Assembly: GCA_017829075.1 (NCBI GenBank)
Contig: JAGAJA010000024.1
Coordinates: forward strand, 1-50,081
DNA: 50,081 nucleotides
Direction of reading: 5' to 3'
From: Oscillospiraceae bacterium
GTDB taxonomy: Bacteria > Bacillota_A > Clostridia > Oscillospirales > Ruminococcaceae
The notes beneath the pieces are model-generated. The model ran no database searches and had not been told where the DNA came from. It saw only the letters and a program-made list of their open reading frames with translations. The position numbers and the translations under genes were made by a program. Of this stretch, positions 23,410 through 32,072 are shown piece after piece; the first letter of the stretch is position 1, and every line of letters begins with the position of its first letter.

Positions 23410-23945
23410 TTGGAATTTGTCGAGTGCCTCGACACGCAACTCCGCGCTTTGCGCGGAATGCTTTTCGCTTCCTTTTGGCACAAAAGGAAGTAGGGTGTGG
23501 GGCAAAGCCCCACCACTCGCGCGCAAGCGCGCTACTCGGCGCGGCAGCGCCGCTATACGCGTAAAAGGCGCTAAAGGGGTTACAGGGGGAAAACAAGAGT
23601 TTTCCCCCTGTCTGTGACTGCTTACAGCAGCCACAGACAACTACATCACCGCGCGTTTTGGGCGGGGCTTGCCACCCTTCTTTACTGATTATATTTAAAC
23701 TCCAAAGTTACAGCTAGGCAAGGAATTTATTGGGTTTGTCAATGCCTGCTCCGCAGTCATTGACAGGGGGAAAACTCTTGTTTTCCCCCTGTTACCCCTT
23801 TAGCGCTTCTGACGCGTTTATGCGCTTCGCGCTGAGTGGTGGGGCGCTGCCCCACACCCCGCTTCCTTTTGGAAGCCAAAAGGAAGCGAAAAACAGTTGC
23901 GCTTCGCGCGGAGCTGCAAACGGAAACCCGCCCGACAAATTCCAA
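23410..23945. repeat. Large palindromic repeat, family 1, copy B
   Basis: A complete 536-bp copy, from ttggaatttgtcg (23410-23422) to cgacaaattccaa (23933-23945). The two arms are imperfect inverted repeats of each other. Each holds a G5/C5-stem hairpin, a gtggggc/gccccac hairpin and the cttcctttt...aaaaggaag segment. The centre (about 23638-23740) has the same type as copy A. It fills the gap between two convergent genes. No gene is supported inside. Confidence 0.9.
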
Positions 23946-23959
23946 TTTATCTATAAGAT

Positions 23960-23996
23960 AAAAAAGCCTGAAAAGACCGCAGTCTTTTCAGGCTTA
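23960..23996 (-). terminator. Intrinsic terminator of the spoVA genes
   Basis: aagcctgaaaagac pairs perfectly with gtcttttcaggctt, and the minus strand has a T run after the stem (aaaaaa on the plus strand). Confidence 0.9.
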
Positions 23997-24032
23997 ACAT
24001 ATTTAAATCTGCCCCACTGCCAAAAGCATTTT

Positions 24033-24410
24033 TCAGGTTTCGTTGATCTTAGATCCGCTCTTGAAGCACAGCGCCGCCAGCAATCCGAAGAATATTGCCG
24101 CTGCAATACCCGCAGCCGAGGAGGTAAATCCCCCCATAAACGCTCCGATAAGCCCGTGCTTGTCTACCGCTTCCCTAACTCCCTTTGCAAGCAGGCTGCC
24201 GAATCCGGTCAGCGGAACGGTAGCACCTCCCCCAGCAAACTCGATAAGCGGCTCGTACACTCCCACTGCGCCGAGAATAACTCCCGCCACAACGTAGCTG
24301 ACCAGTATTCTCGCCGGAGTTAGCTTTGTAAGGTCGATCAGAAGCTGACCGATCACGCAGAACGCTCCTCCGATCACAAAAGCCCAGACATATTCCATAA
24401 ACATATCCAT
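24033..24410 (-). CDS. spoVAE: Stage V sporulation protein AE (SpoVAEb type)
   Basis: The 125-aa protein is a small multi-spanning membrane protein (segments near residues 8-25, 34-55, 70-90, 100-118). The order MEYVWAFVIGGAFCVIGQLL ... VGVYEPLIEFAGGGATVPLTGFG is typical of SpoVAE. SpoVA proteins form the inner-membrane channel that brings dipicolinic acid into the forespore and releases it on germination. It is the last of three genes, spoVAC-AD-AE, the minimal clostridial set, and is followed by a strong terminator. Confidence 0.94.
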   Translation of the reverse strand: MDMFMEYVWAFVIGGAFCVIGQLLIDLTKLTPARILVSYVVAGVILGAVGVYEPLIEFAGGGATVPLTGFGSLLAKGVREAVDKHGLIGAFMGGFTSSAAGIAAAIFFGLLAALCFKSGSKINET

Positions 24411-24421
24411 GACTCCACCCC

Positions 24422-25426
24422 CTATTCAGAAGTAATTTCCACACAGTGCGCAATTCCCGGTATGCTGCCGCCCTGCTGTACCATTGTCGGCGACATAAGC
24501 GCGCCAGTTGCACAGTAGAGTATCCTCTTCAGCTCCCCGGACTGCACCCGCTTCAGGAAATGCCCGCACATCATCGAAGCCGAACAGCCGCAGCCCGAAC
24601 CGCCGGCGTGTACGTCCTGACTTTTCCTGTCGTAGATCATCAGTCCACAGTCCTTGTGGTACTTTTTGATGTCCACACCGTCCCGCTCAAACAGATCATA
24701 CAGCAGATCGCTGCCCACCTGTCCCAGATCTCCGGTGATTATCAAATCGTAGTCCTGCGGGTGAGAAGCCCGATGCCGGAAGTGCCGGGTCAGCGTGTCG
24801 TATGCCGCTCCCGCCATCGCCGCACCCATGTTGTTGAGGTCGCTTATTCCCATGTCCTCAATCTTTCCCACAGTTGCCGCCCGGATAAACGGCGGCTTTA
24901 CCCCGGAGGCAACAAGCGCCGCTCCCGCCGCAGTCGCCGTCCACTGCGCCGTAGGAGTCCTTACTCCGCCGTAATTCAGCGGAAACCGGAACTGCCGCTC
25001 CGCCGTGCTGAAATGCGATGAGGTGCTGGCTATCGCAGTATCAACATATCCCGCGTTCACCAGCGCCGCCGACAGCAGAAGTCCCTCCGCGAACGTGGAG
25101 CAGGCTCCGTATATCCCAAGATACGGAATATAGTATTCCTTAAGCCCGTAGGAGCTTCCCACACACTGGTTGAGCAGGTCTCCCGCAATTATCAGGTCGA
25201 TCTTGTCTGGTTCAAGCTCCGCCTTGCGCAGAACATGACCCACCGCGCGTTTCTGGAACAGAGTTTCCGCCTGCTCCCATGTGTCCTCGCCGCCCTTGTT
25301 GTCGTCGATCACCTCGTCAAACTCCCCTCCGTAGGGGCCTTCGTTCTCCGCTTTTCCGACCACCGCCGCATAGGATATTATCGATGGCTTACGGAAGCAG
25401 AATGTCTTTCCCTCGCAGAATTTCAT
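24422..25426 (-). CDS. spoVAD: Stage V sporulation protein AD
   Basis: The 334-aa SpoVAD has a thiolase-like fold and binds dipicolinic acid. Family motifs are GACSTFAEGLLLSAAL near residue 108, SHFSTAERQFRFPLNYGGVRTPTAQWTAT, and DVHAGGSGCGCSA near residue 275. It lies between spoVAC and spoVAE with short gaps (11 and 21 bases). Confidence 0.96.
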   Translation of the reverse strand: MKFCEGKTFCFRKPSIISYAAVVGKAENEGPYGGEFDEVIDDNKGGEDTWEQAETLFQKRAVGHVLRKAELEPDKIDLIIAGDLLNQCVGSSYGLKEYYIPYLGIYGACSTFAEGLLLSAALVNAGYVDTAIASTSSHFSTAERQFRFPLNYGGVRTPTAQWTATAAGAALVASGVKPPFIRAATVGKIEDMGISDLNNMGAAMAGAAYDTLTRHFRHRASHPQDYDLIITGDLGQVGSDLLYDLFERDGVDIKKYHKDCGLMIYDRKSQDVHAGGSGCGCSASMMCGHFLKRVQSGELKRILYCATGALMSPTMVQQGGSIPGIAHCVEITSE

Positions 25427-25447
25427 CTTCCCGCTCCTTTCACATTC

Positions 25448-25897
25448 TCACCTGCCGAACAGACCGATTATATAGTATATGATGCCGTAGACCACCGACG
25501 CGCTTATGCCATAAACAATGACCGGGCCGGCGATCACAAACATCTTCGCTCCAAGACCCAGCACATAGCCTTCGCTTTTGAATTCCAGCGCCGGAGAAGC
25601 CACAGCATTCGCAAAACCAGTGATAGGGACTAAAGTACCAGCGCCCGCGTGCTGAGCGATCCTGTCATACCATTCAAGTCCGGTGAACAGAATGCTCAGA
25701 AAAACCAGCGTCATTGATGTGAGCGCGCCTGCGTCGTCTTTGTTAAGCCCAGCCATGCCATAGAGATTCAGCAGCGCCTCACCCAGCGTGCAGATAAGCC
25801 CGCCGACAAGGAACGCCATAGGCAGCGTTTTATACAGCTTTGAACCCGGAGAGCGCTTTTTCGCAAGCTCGCCGTATTCCTCGTTGGATATATTCAT
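25448..25897 (-). CDS. spoVAC: Stage V sporulation protein AC
   Basis: The 149-aa SpoVAC is a membrane protein that acts as a mechanosensitive channel part in dipicolinate release. The N-terminal cytoplasmic stretch (EYGELAKKRSPGSKLYKTLPMAFLVGGLICTLG) matches the family, followed by about four membrane segments with PITGFANAVASPALEFKSEG near residue 92. It heads the operon, and AAGGAGCAG lies before the ATG. I saw no clear forespore (sigma-G) promoter upstream. Confidence 0.95.
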   Translation of the reverse strand: MNISNEEYGELAKKRSPGSKLYKTLPMAFLVGGLICTLGEALLNLYGMAGLNKDDAGALTSMTLVFLSILFTGLEWYDRIAQHAGAGTLVPITGFANAVASPALEFKSEGYVLGLGAKMFVIAGPVIVYGISASVVYGIIYYIIGLFGR

Positions 25898-26005
25898 AAA
25901 TAACTGCTCCTTTATTTGATTTTTGTGAGTATTATTTAACGGAGGAATTTAAAAATACGCTTTACCGGTCTATTGCAGAAAATTGTATAAATTGAATGAT
26001 TTCTA

Positions 26006-26034
26006 TTGACAAAACAGCCATTTTATAGTAAAAT
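26006..26034 (+). promoter_or_regulatory. Sigma-A promoter of comFB
   Basis: Perfect ttgaca (26006-26011), 17-base spacer, taaaat (26029-26034), 40 bases before the start codon. Confidence 0.85.
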
Positions 26035-26074
26035 AAATATACAAGTAATGGTATTGACATTAGGGGGTAATGAT

Positions 26075-26338
26075 ATGGCTCTTGTGAACGTCATGGAATT
26101 AACAGTAAAAGATAAACTTGAGGAAATGCTCAAAAACGAAAACTGCTGCAAATGCGAACGCTGCATCGAGGACATGACCGCAAAAGCGCTGAACAAGCTC
26201 CCCTCGAAATATGTCAGCACCCACAATGGCGAGCTGTTTTCAAAGCTCGACTCGTCCATTCGCCAGAACAGTGTGGACATTAATATCGCGGTGGCAGAAG
26301 CCATAAAATGCGTTTCAAAGAACCCGTCCCACAGCTGA
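26075..26338 (+). CDS. comFB: ComFB-family late competence protein
   Basis: The 87-aa protein has the ComFB pattern NVMELTVKDKLEEML, followed by CCKCERCIEDMTAKALNKLPSKYV, whose cysteines bind zinc, and AVAEAIKCV at the end. Family members lie in the competence operon of Bacillus, and others bind cyclic dinucleotides in cyanobacteria. Here the gene stands alone with its own promoter and terminator. ATG 26075 follows a TAGGGGG site by 7 bases. Confidence 0.88.
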   Translation: MALVNVMELTVKDKLEEMLKNENCCKCERCIEDMTAKALNKLPSKYVSTHNGELFSKLDSSIRQNSVDINIAVAEAIKCVSKNPSHS

Positions 26339-26407
26339 TATCCCAGTCTGCCGCGGCGTCAGAATGCCCGCGCTGGCAAACAGGCTTTGATTTGTTGAAT
26401 ACTATAT

Positions 26408-26440
26408 GTCCCCCGGAGTAGATCCGGGGGACTTTTTTTG
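26408..26440 (+). terminator. Intrinsic terminator of comFB
   Basis: gtcccccgga and tccgggggac, then seven T. Confidence 0.92.
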
Positions 26441-26529
26441 CGTGCTGCACAGTTTTTTTCGCCGGGGACGTTTTTTTCTGCGAAAACTCACGAAAATAAC
26501 AAAAGAGTATGGAATTTCCCGAAAAAGTA

Positions 26530-26538
26530 TGTTATAAT
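26530..26538 (+). promoter_or_regulatory. Extended -10 promoter of the ECF S-component gene
   Basis: tgttataat: a TGn followed by a perfect TATAAT; the -35 is weak. It sits about 73 bases before the start codon. Confidence 0.65.
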
Positions 26539-26610
26539 ACAGGAGTATTGTATTGTATCCTGAAACCGGATTGACCGGGAATAGGGAATAATAACAAGGA
26601 GGAACTCAAT

Positions 26611-27210
26611 ATGAACAAACTCAGCGAAAAAATCCAGAAGCTGGTCGGAACAGGACTTCTGACCGCGCTGGTCGTTGTCATCTACCTGCTGACAATGGGG
26701 CTTACGATCGGCCCGTTCAACATCACCTTTGCGCTTATCCCAATAGTAGTCGGAGCGGCACTGTATGGCTGGCCGGTAGGAACATGGCTCGGTCTTGTTT
26801 TCGGCGCAATGGTACTCTTCACAGGAGGAGGAAACGCATTCTTGGTTATAAACGCCCCCGGCACGATAATCACCGTGCTTGTAAAGGGCGCGGATGCCGG
26901 CGCAGTTTCCGGACTTCTTTACAAGGCTCTTGAAAAGAAAAACCGCTGGGTGGCTACCATTGCTGCGGCAGTGGCTGCCCCGATCATGAACACAGGAATA
27001 TTCCTGATCGGCTGCCTGCTGTTCTTTATGGGAACTATCAGCGAATGGGCTGCCGGCGCAGGTTTCGAGAATGCCGGAGTGTACATGATAAGCGCTTTTG
27101 TCGGCGTTAATTTCCTCGTGGAGCTGGGCGCAAACCTGCTGTTAAGCTCTGCGGTAGTACGAATTCTCGATGTGATAAAAAAGCCGTCCGTCCCTAAAAC
27201 AAGCGCCTGA
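26611..27210 (+). CDS. ECF transporter S component, probably for pantothenate
   Basis: The 199-aa membrane protein has six hydrophobic segments and the S-component pattern (TGLLTALVVVIYLLTM, LIPIVVGAALYGWPVGTWLGLVFGAMVLF). S components bind a vitamin and dock with the shared EcfT-EcfA-EcfA' engine encoded elsewhere. The next gene, 17 bases on, is pantothenate kinase, so the substrate is most likely pantothenate (PanT-like). This rests on gene order. A strong ribosome site (AAGGAGG) is present. Confidence 0.85.
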   Translation: MNKLSEKIQKLVGTGLLTALVVVIYLLTMGLTIGPFNITFALIPIVVGAALYGWPVGTWLGLVFGAMVLFTGGGNAFLVINAPGTIITVLVKGADAGAVSGLLYKALEKKNRWVATIAAAVAAPIMNTGIFLIGCLLFFMGTISEWAAGAGFENAGVYMISAFVGVNFLVELGANLLLSSAVVRILDVIKKPSVPKTSA

Positions 27211-27227
27211 CGGCAGAAGGAGCAGCA

Positions 27228-27995
27228 ATGATTCTTGCAGTAGATATAGGCAACACGAATATAGTCCTCGGCTGCGCGGACGACAATGAGATACTTTTCC
27301 GGGAGCGTCTGTCCACAAATCAGACGGAAACCTCGCTTGAATATGCGGTGAGAATAAAGGCAGCTCTTGACATTAACAAAATTGCCCCCGAAAGCATTTC
27401 CGGAGCGATAATCTCATCAGTTGTCCCCTCCGTCACCGGTACAGTCAAGGCGGCTATCGAAAAGCTTATTTCCGTGAAGGTGCTGACGGTAGGCCCCGGA
27501 ATCAAGACCGGACTTAGCATAGTTATCGACAATCCGGCGCAGCTAGGCAGCGACCTTGTGGTTGACGCGGTGGCTGGAATTAATGAATATCCCGTTCCGC
27601 AGATAATCATTGACATGGGTACCGCGACCACCTATTCAGTTATAGACAAGAATCGCAGCTTTATCGGTGGACTTATCGCCACTGGAATGGCTGCTTCCGC
27701 AGAAGCCCTCAGTTCAAAGACCGCACAGCTCCCGAAGATCGCCTTTGAAAAGCCTAAGAAGATCATCAACAGCAACACGGTCGAGTGTATGAAAAGCGGC
27801 ATAATGTACTCCAACGCCTGCGCTATCGACGGAATTATTGAGCGCATTGAAGAGGAACTTGGCGAAAAATGTACCGTTGTCGCCACCGGAGGACTTTCAA
27901 GCGTTGTCGTACCGCTCTGCAAACGCGAGATCATCATTGATGACGACCTTATGCTAAAGGGGCTTGTGCTCATTTACAGCAGAAACAAACACTAA
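27228..27995 (+). CDS. coaX: Type III pantothenate kinase
   Basis: CoaX phosphorylates pantothenate, the first step of coenzyme A synthesis. The 255-aa protein has the ASKHA-fold phosphate motifs DIGNTNIVLG (residues 5-14) and DMGTATTYSVID (near residue 130), plus GGLIATGMAASAEAL. Length is as expected. It follows the ECF S component in one operon; the site AAGGAGCAG precedes the ATG. Together with coaD at 4.2 kb it gives two of the CoA steps in the window. Confidence 0.96.
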   Translation: MILAVDIGNTNIVLGCADDNEILFRERLSTNQTETSLEYAVRIKAALDINKIAPESISGAIISSVVPSVTGTVKAAIEKLISVKVLTVGPGIKTGLSIVIDNPAQLGSDLVVDAVAGINEYPVPQIIIDMGTATTYSVIDKNRSFIGGLIATGMAASAEALSSKTAQLPKIAFEKPKKIINSNTVECMKSGIMYSNACAIDGIIERIEEELGEKCTVVATGGLSSVVVPLCKREIIIDDDLMLKGLVLIYSRNKH

Positions 27996-28020
27996 TAAAC
28001 CATAACCTTACAATACACAA

Positions 28021-28048
28021 AATTCCCCCCGGACGACCGAGGGGAATT
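28021..28048. terminator. Shared hairpin terminator between convergent coaX and the MerR gene
   Basis: aattccccc and ggggaatt stem. Short A/T flanks on both sides allow action in both directions. Confidence 0.7.
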
Positions 28049-28054
28049 CTTGTA

Positions 28055-29041
28055 TTATGTACGCTTTTTCACCGGCATAAGCAGGTCTATCTGACCGTCT
28101 AAGCCGCTGTCCTTTCGTCCTGTGTGCGAGCAATATACCCAGTTAAGATGTTCCTCAAGCAGCCCGCCCATGGTTTCATCGTTCCCACGGTAATTCGGCT
28201 GATATTCCTCGCTGTTTTCCGCCCACCTAATAAGATCCTGCCAGTACTGGAACTCCGGGAACTTTATCGTGTACGCCGCATACAGTCCGCCGCTGAACTG
28301 CTTCTTGGTGCAGTTTTCCGGGACTTCCATGTCCTCAGGTATCGTCACCCACACCTCGTAGCCGTAAAGCCCGTCCTCCCGCATTCCGGGGTTAGGGTGG
28401 TTGAAGCCGAACATTCGTGAATCCGGCTTTATCTCATACAGTCTGCTCTCCCTGATGAACCTATCCGCTTCATTGCCGACGTGTTCCTCCGGGTTTTCGC
28501 CTATGTAGTGGAACGCCGCCACGGTAAACGGCGGCAGCAGAACTATCCGTACATTCAGGCTCTTGTTCAGTACCTCGTCTGCCTTGTTGAGTTCGCTCAT
28601 GTCTGCACTCTCCTTTAATGTGGTTTTTGGAAGGGAGAGCGCCTTTGCCGCTTCAATAAGACCGGGGTCGTTCAGCAGGTCGAGCCGTACCTTGCAATGT
28701 ATGCTCTGCTCCAGCCGCCCGGCAAATGCCTTTAGTATGCCGCGCATCTTGTCGAGGGAGTCTATTTCCTCGTCCAGAGCTGCGATATTCTCCTGCATTA
28801 TCCGGAGCGCATGAAGCTGCTCATTATCCTGTAAGATAACGGCTATCTGCTTCAGCGGGATACGCAGCTTTCGGAGTATGATTATCTGCTGAAGCCGACG
28901 AACAGCGTTTTCATCATACATTCGATAGGCGTAATCCTCTCTGTGCAGCGTTTCGATAAGCCCCAGCTTTTCGTAATGCCGGAGCATTCGTGGGGTCACG
29001 TCATACTGCTTCGATACCTGACTTATTGTGAGATTTTCCAT
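28055..29041 (-). CDS. MerR-family regulator with C-terminal effector-binding domain
   Basis: The 328-aa protein has an N-terminal MerR winged helix (MENLTISQVSKQYDVTPRMLRHYEKLGLI ... YRMYDENAVRRLQQIIILRKLRIPLKQI, residues 1-68), a long dimer helix (about 75-115), and a C-terminal GyrI/AraC-effector-type domain (about 165-328) with VRIVLLPPFTVAAFHYIGE and YEVWVTIPEDMEVPE. Such proteins sense small, often lipophilic or amphipathic molecules. Its promoter has the 19-base spacer typical of MerR-controlled promoters, so it probably regulates itself. Confidence 0.92.
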   Translation of the reverse strand: MENLTISQVSKQYDVTPRMLRHYEKLGLIETLHREDYAYRMYDENAVRRLQQIIILRKLRIPLKQIAVILQDNEQLHALRIMQENIAALDEEIDSLDKMRGILKAFAGRLEQSIHCKVRLDLLNDPGLIEAAKALSLPKTTLKESADMSELNKADEVLNKSLNVRIVLLPPFTVAAFHYIGENPEEHVGNEADRFIRESRLYEIKPDSRMFGFNHPNPGMREDGLYGYEVWVTIPEDMEVPENCTKKQFSGGLYAAYTIKFPEFQYWQDLIRWAENSEEYQPNYRGNDETMGGLLEEHLNWVYCSHTGRKDSGLDGQIDLLMPVKKRT

Positions 29042-29065
29042 CGGCGCATCTCTCCTTTCAAGTTA

Positions 29066-29096
29066 AGTATAAAGCATTACACCGTGTCAAAGTCAA
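29066..29096 (-). promoter_or_regulatory. MerR-type promoter and operator of the regulator gene
   Basis: On the minus strand TTGACT (29091-29096) and TATACT (29066-29071) are separated by 19 bases, longer than the usual 17. The spacer holds the dyad TTGACACGGTGTAAT. This is the classic layout for activation by a MerR protein that twists the DNA. Confidence 0.75.
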
Positions 29097-29524
29097 GGGG
29101 TTTCAGAAAATTTTTTCTGAAAAATCAGCGCGTCGTCATCTTCATAGTAGCCCCGGCGCACTGAAATTTTCTGATACCCGGACTTTTCATAGAGCGCTAT
29201 CGCGCCGGAGTTCCTGCTCCTGACCTCAAGAAAGCAGCAAACCGCGCCCCGCTCCCGCATTTCCTTGTGAAGCTGCGCCAGAAGCCTGTCTGCAATTCCC
29301 TGCCTGCGGTATTCCGGCAGCGTGGCTATCTGGTATAACTCACCCTCGTCCACAACGACCCGTCCCAGCGCAAATCCGATGATTTTTTCCTCCCGTCGCT
29401 CGGTGCAGAGGATATTCAGCGGGCTGTTTATCTCCGACAGCAGAGTTTCCTCCGTCCAGCTTCCGTGGAAGCACTGCCGCTCTATCTCGTAAAGCTGCCG
29501 GAATTTCTCGTCAGTGAGCGTCAT
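29093..29524 (-). CDS. rimI: Ribosomal protein S18-alanine N-acetyltransferase
   Basis: The 143-aa GNAT protein shows LPEYRRQGIADRLLAQL (acetyl-CoA loop) and FLEVRSRNSGAIALYEKSGY, the usual RimI ending. RimI acetylates the N-terminal alanine of S18. ATG 29524 is chosen: it overlaps the end of polA by 14 bases, whereas the longer frame upstream is polA read in another frame. The final bases overlap the -35 of the MerR gene promoter. Confidence 0.85.
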   Translation of the reverse strand: MTLTDEKFRQLYEIERQCFHGSWTEETLLSEINSPLNILCTERREEKIIGFALGRVVVDEGELYQIATLPEYRRQGIADRLLAQLHKEMRERGAVCCFLEVRSRNSGAIALYEKSGYQKISVRRGYYEDDDALIFQKKFSETP

Positions 29525-32036
29525 ACCAGCTCTTTCCCTCCTTGGCGTCAGCGGTGAGCGGCACGGATAGCTTAACCGCACTCTGCATTTCCTCCGCAAG
29601 AATTTTCGCCGCCTGAGCCGCCTTGTCCTCCGGGGCTTCCACGATAAGCTCATCGTGGACTTGAAGTATCAGCTTTGCTTCGGGTAACTCCGCTTTCAGC
29701 CGGCGGTATACCCTCACCATTGCGATTTTGATGATATCCGCAGCTGTTCCCTGTATAGGAGTGTTCATGGCAATGCGCTTTCCCAGAGCCTTGACCGTCT
29801 TGTTGGTGGAAAGTATCTCCGGAATAAACCTCCGTCTGCCAAACATCGTCACCGCCCAGCCGTCCTTTTCCGCGCTCTCCGTCACCCTCGCCATATAATT
29901 ATTCACGCCGGAATAATGGCTGAGGTAGTCGTCGATATACCGCTTCGCTTCACCGACGGAAACGTTTATGTCCTTTGCCAGTGAAAACGCGCCTATTCCG
30001 TACACAATGCCGAAATTTACCGCCTTTGCGCTGCGCCGCTGTTCAGGAGTTATCCACTCCGGAGGAAGTCCGAGAACGCTCGCCGCGGTTTCCGTGTGGA
30101 TATCTCCGCCCTCGCAGAAGGTCTTTATCATCGCCTCGTCCCCGGACAGGTGCGCAAGCACTCTCAGCTCTATCTGGCTGTAATCCGCGTCTGCAAGCAG
30201 TTTTCCCTCTCCGGCGGTGAAGAATTTCCGGAAGTTCTTTCCCAATTCCGTCCTTACCGGGATATTCTGTATATTAGGCTCGGCGGAGGAAATGCGCCCG
30301 GTGCGGGTTTCCGTCTGCTTGAAGGTGGTGTGCATTCTTCCGTCAGGGGATACCGCCGCTTCAAGCCCCTTGACATAGGTGTTGTACAGCTTTGTCATGG
30401 TGCGGTAGCTGAATATCATCGGGATTATCTCGTGCTTGTCACGCAGCCCCTCCAGCGTATCCGCGTCGGTGGAATAACCGGTCTTGGTCTTTTTCCCGGC
30501 AGGAAGTCCAAGCTCCTCGAAAAGCACCACGCCAAGCTGCTTCGGAGAGCCGATGTTGAATTCATGCCCCGCGACCCGGTAGATATCCTGCTCCAACCGC
30601 TCTATCTCCGGCAGAAGCTCCTCGCCGAACTGGTGCAGCGCAGTCATGTCCATATGAACGCCCTCATGTTCCATTGAACTGAGGACTTCCGCAAGCGGAA
30701 TCTCTATCTCCGTCAGGACACTGTACATTTCCAGCTCATGCAGCTTCTCCCACAGCGCCTTATTCAGCAGGAACAGCGACTCACCCAGACGTTCTTCGCT
30801 GTAAACCACGCCGTATTCCGCGCAAAGCCGCTCCGGGCTGTAATCGTTGGAATTAACATTCAGCAAATATCCCGCAAGGGTGGTGTCAAAAACGACATTT
30901 TTAAGCTCCAGCCCTTTTTCTATGCAGTAAGCATAAAGCGCCTTAGCGTCAACAGTGCGCTTTGGCTTGCCGCTTTTCAGGAACTCCGCGATATCCGGCG
31001 TCTGCGGCTTTCCGTCCAGATAAACCTTTACCTCTCCGTCAGTCAAAGCCACTTCGTAAGCCGCCGGGTCAAACTCCGGGATATCCTTTGCAGGGGCAGG
31101 GGCGGCTGTATCTTCGGCTTCAGCGGTTTCTCCAGACGCATTGGCTTCTGTGCGAATTGTGACCTTTGCCGGGGAGGTCTTGTCCAGTCCCAGCTTCTTC
31201 ATTACCCCGAACATCTCCATTTCCGCGAGAATGCCTGCGGCTTCGGCGGGGTCGCCCGCGCCGCGTTCATAGCTGCTCATATCAAGCGGCACCGGCGCGT
31301 CCAGTACTATTTCCGCAAGCTTCCGGCTCATTTCCGCACTTTCTCTGCCGTTTTCCAGCTTTGTGCGGACGGACTTTGTGACCTCAACGGTATCAAGGTT
31401 ATTATAGATATACTCCACAGAATGATACTTCTGAATAAGCCCAAGCGCGGTCTTTTCTCCCACTCCGGGAACTCCGGGGATATTGTCGGAGCTGTCGCCC
31501 ATGAGCGCCTTTACCTCTATCATTTCTCTGGGGGTAACTCCGTACACCTCGTCTATCTTCGTCGGGGTGTAGATTATGTCCTCTTTATTGGAGGCGAGCC
31601 TTACCGTCACCTTGTCTGTGATAAGCTGGAAGCTGTCACGGTCACCGGTGGAAATAACGCACTCCCCTCCGGAAAGCTCCGCCGCATGGGAAAGAGTACC
31701 GATGATGTCGTCCGCTTCAAAGCCCTCTTTTTCCACAATGGTTATCCCAAGGGCGGTCAGGAGCTGCTTTATAACAGGCATCTGCGCCCGAAGTTCCTCA
31801 GGCATTCCGTGGCGGGTACCCTTGTATTCGGTGAACATCTTATGCCGGAATGTCGGCGCATGAAGGTCGAAAGCCACCGCAATGCGGTCGGGGTTTTCTT
31901 CCTTGAGCAGTTTTAGGAGAATGTTCAGAAATCCGGTCAGCGCGTTTGTGGGCATACCCTTTTTGTTGGTAAGAAGTCTGATGCCGTAAAAAGCGCGGTT
32001 CATTATACTGTTTCCGTCAATAACAAGAAGCTTCAT
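29511..32036 (-). CDS. polA: DNA polymerase I
   Basis: The 841-aa protein has the 5' nuclease domain (MKLLVIDGNSIMNRAFYGI, then VAFDLHAPTFRH, GFEADDIIGTL, DSSDNIPGVPGVGEKTA; residues 1-290), a middle exonuclease-like domain (about 310-470) and the polymerase domain with DADYSQIELRVLAHLSGD, RRSAKAVNFGIVYG and QVHDELIVEAP. The middle domain lacks the DxE of active 3'-5' exonucleases (it reads YEVALTDGEVKVYLDG), so proofreading is probably lost, as in many Gram-positive PolA. ATG 32036 is used; AAGGTGATC lies upstream. Confidence 0.96.
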   Translation of the reverse strand: MKLLVIDGNSIMNRAFYGIRLLTNKKGMPTNALTGFLNILLKLLKEENPDRIAVAFDLHAPTFRHKMFTEYKGTRHGMPEELRAQMPVIKQLLTALGITIVEKEGFEADDIIGTLSHAAELSGGECVISTGDRDSFQLITDKVTVRLASNKEDIIYTPTKIDEVYGVTPREMIEVKALMGDSSDNIPGVPGVGEKTALGLIQKYHSVEYIYNNLDTVEVTKSVRTKLENGRESAEMSRKLAEIVLDAPVPLDMSSYERGAGDPAEAAGILAEMEMFGVMKKLGLDKTSPAKVTIRTEANASGETAEAEDTAAPAPAKDIPEFDPAAYEVALTDGEVKVYLDGKPQTPDIAEFLKSGKPKRTVDAKALYAYCIEKGLELKNVVFDTTLAGYLLNVNSNDYSPERLCAEYGVVYSEERLGESLFLLNKALWEKLHELEMYSVLTEIEIPLAEVLSSMEHEGVHMDMTALHQFGEELLPEIERLEQDIYRVAGHEFNIGSPKQLGVVLFEELGLPAGKKTKTGYSTDADTLEGLRDKHEIIPMIFSYRTMTKLYNTYVKGLEAAVSPDGRMHTTFKQTETRTGRISSAEPNIQNIPVRTELGKNFRKFFTAGEGKLLADADYSQIELRVLAHLSGDEAMIKTFCEGGDIHTETAASVLGLPPEWITPEQRRSAKAVNFGIVYGIGAFSLAKDINVSVGEAKRYIDDYLSHYSGVNNYMARVTESAEKDGWAVTMFGRRRFIPEILSTNKTVKALGKRIAMNTPIQGTAADIIKIAMVRVYRRLKAELPEAKLILQVHDELIVEAPEDKAAQAAKILAEEMQSAVKLSVPLTADAKEGKSWYDAH

Positions 32037-32072
32037 TGCGATCACCTTATTTTCTTAGTCTGATTAGTAAAT

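Noticed and set aside
25898..25990. A forespore sigma-G promoter ahead of spoVAC
   Set aside because: It is expected from biology, but no pair of -35 and -10 elements with the right spacing could be supported.
30738..31916. A 392-codon open frame opposite polA
   Set aside because: Shadow of polA, with no ribosome site or family features.
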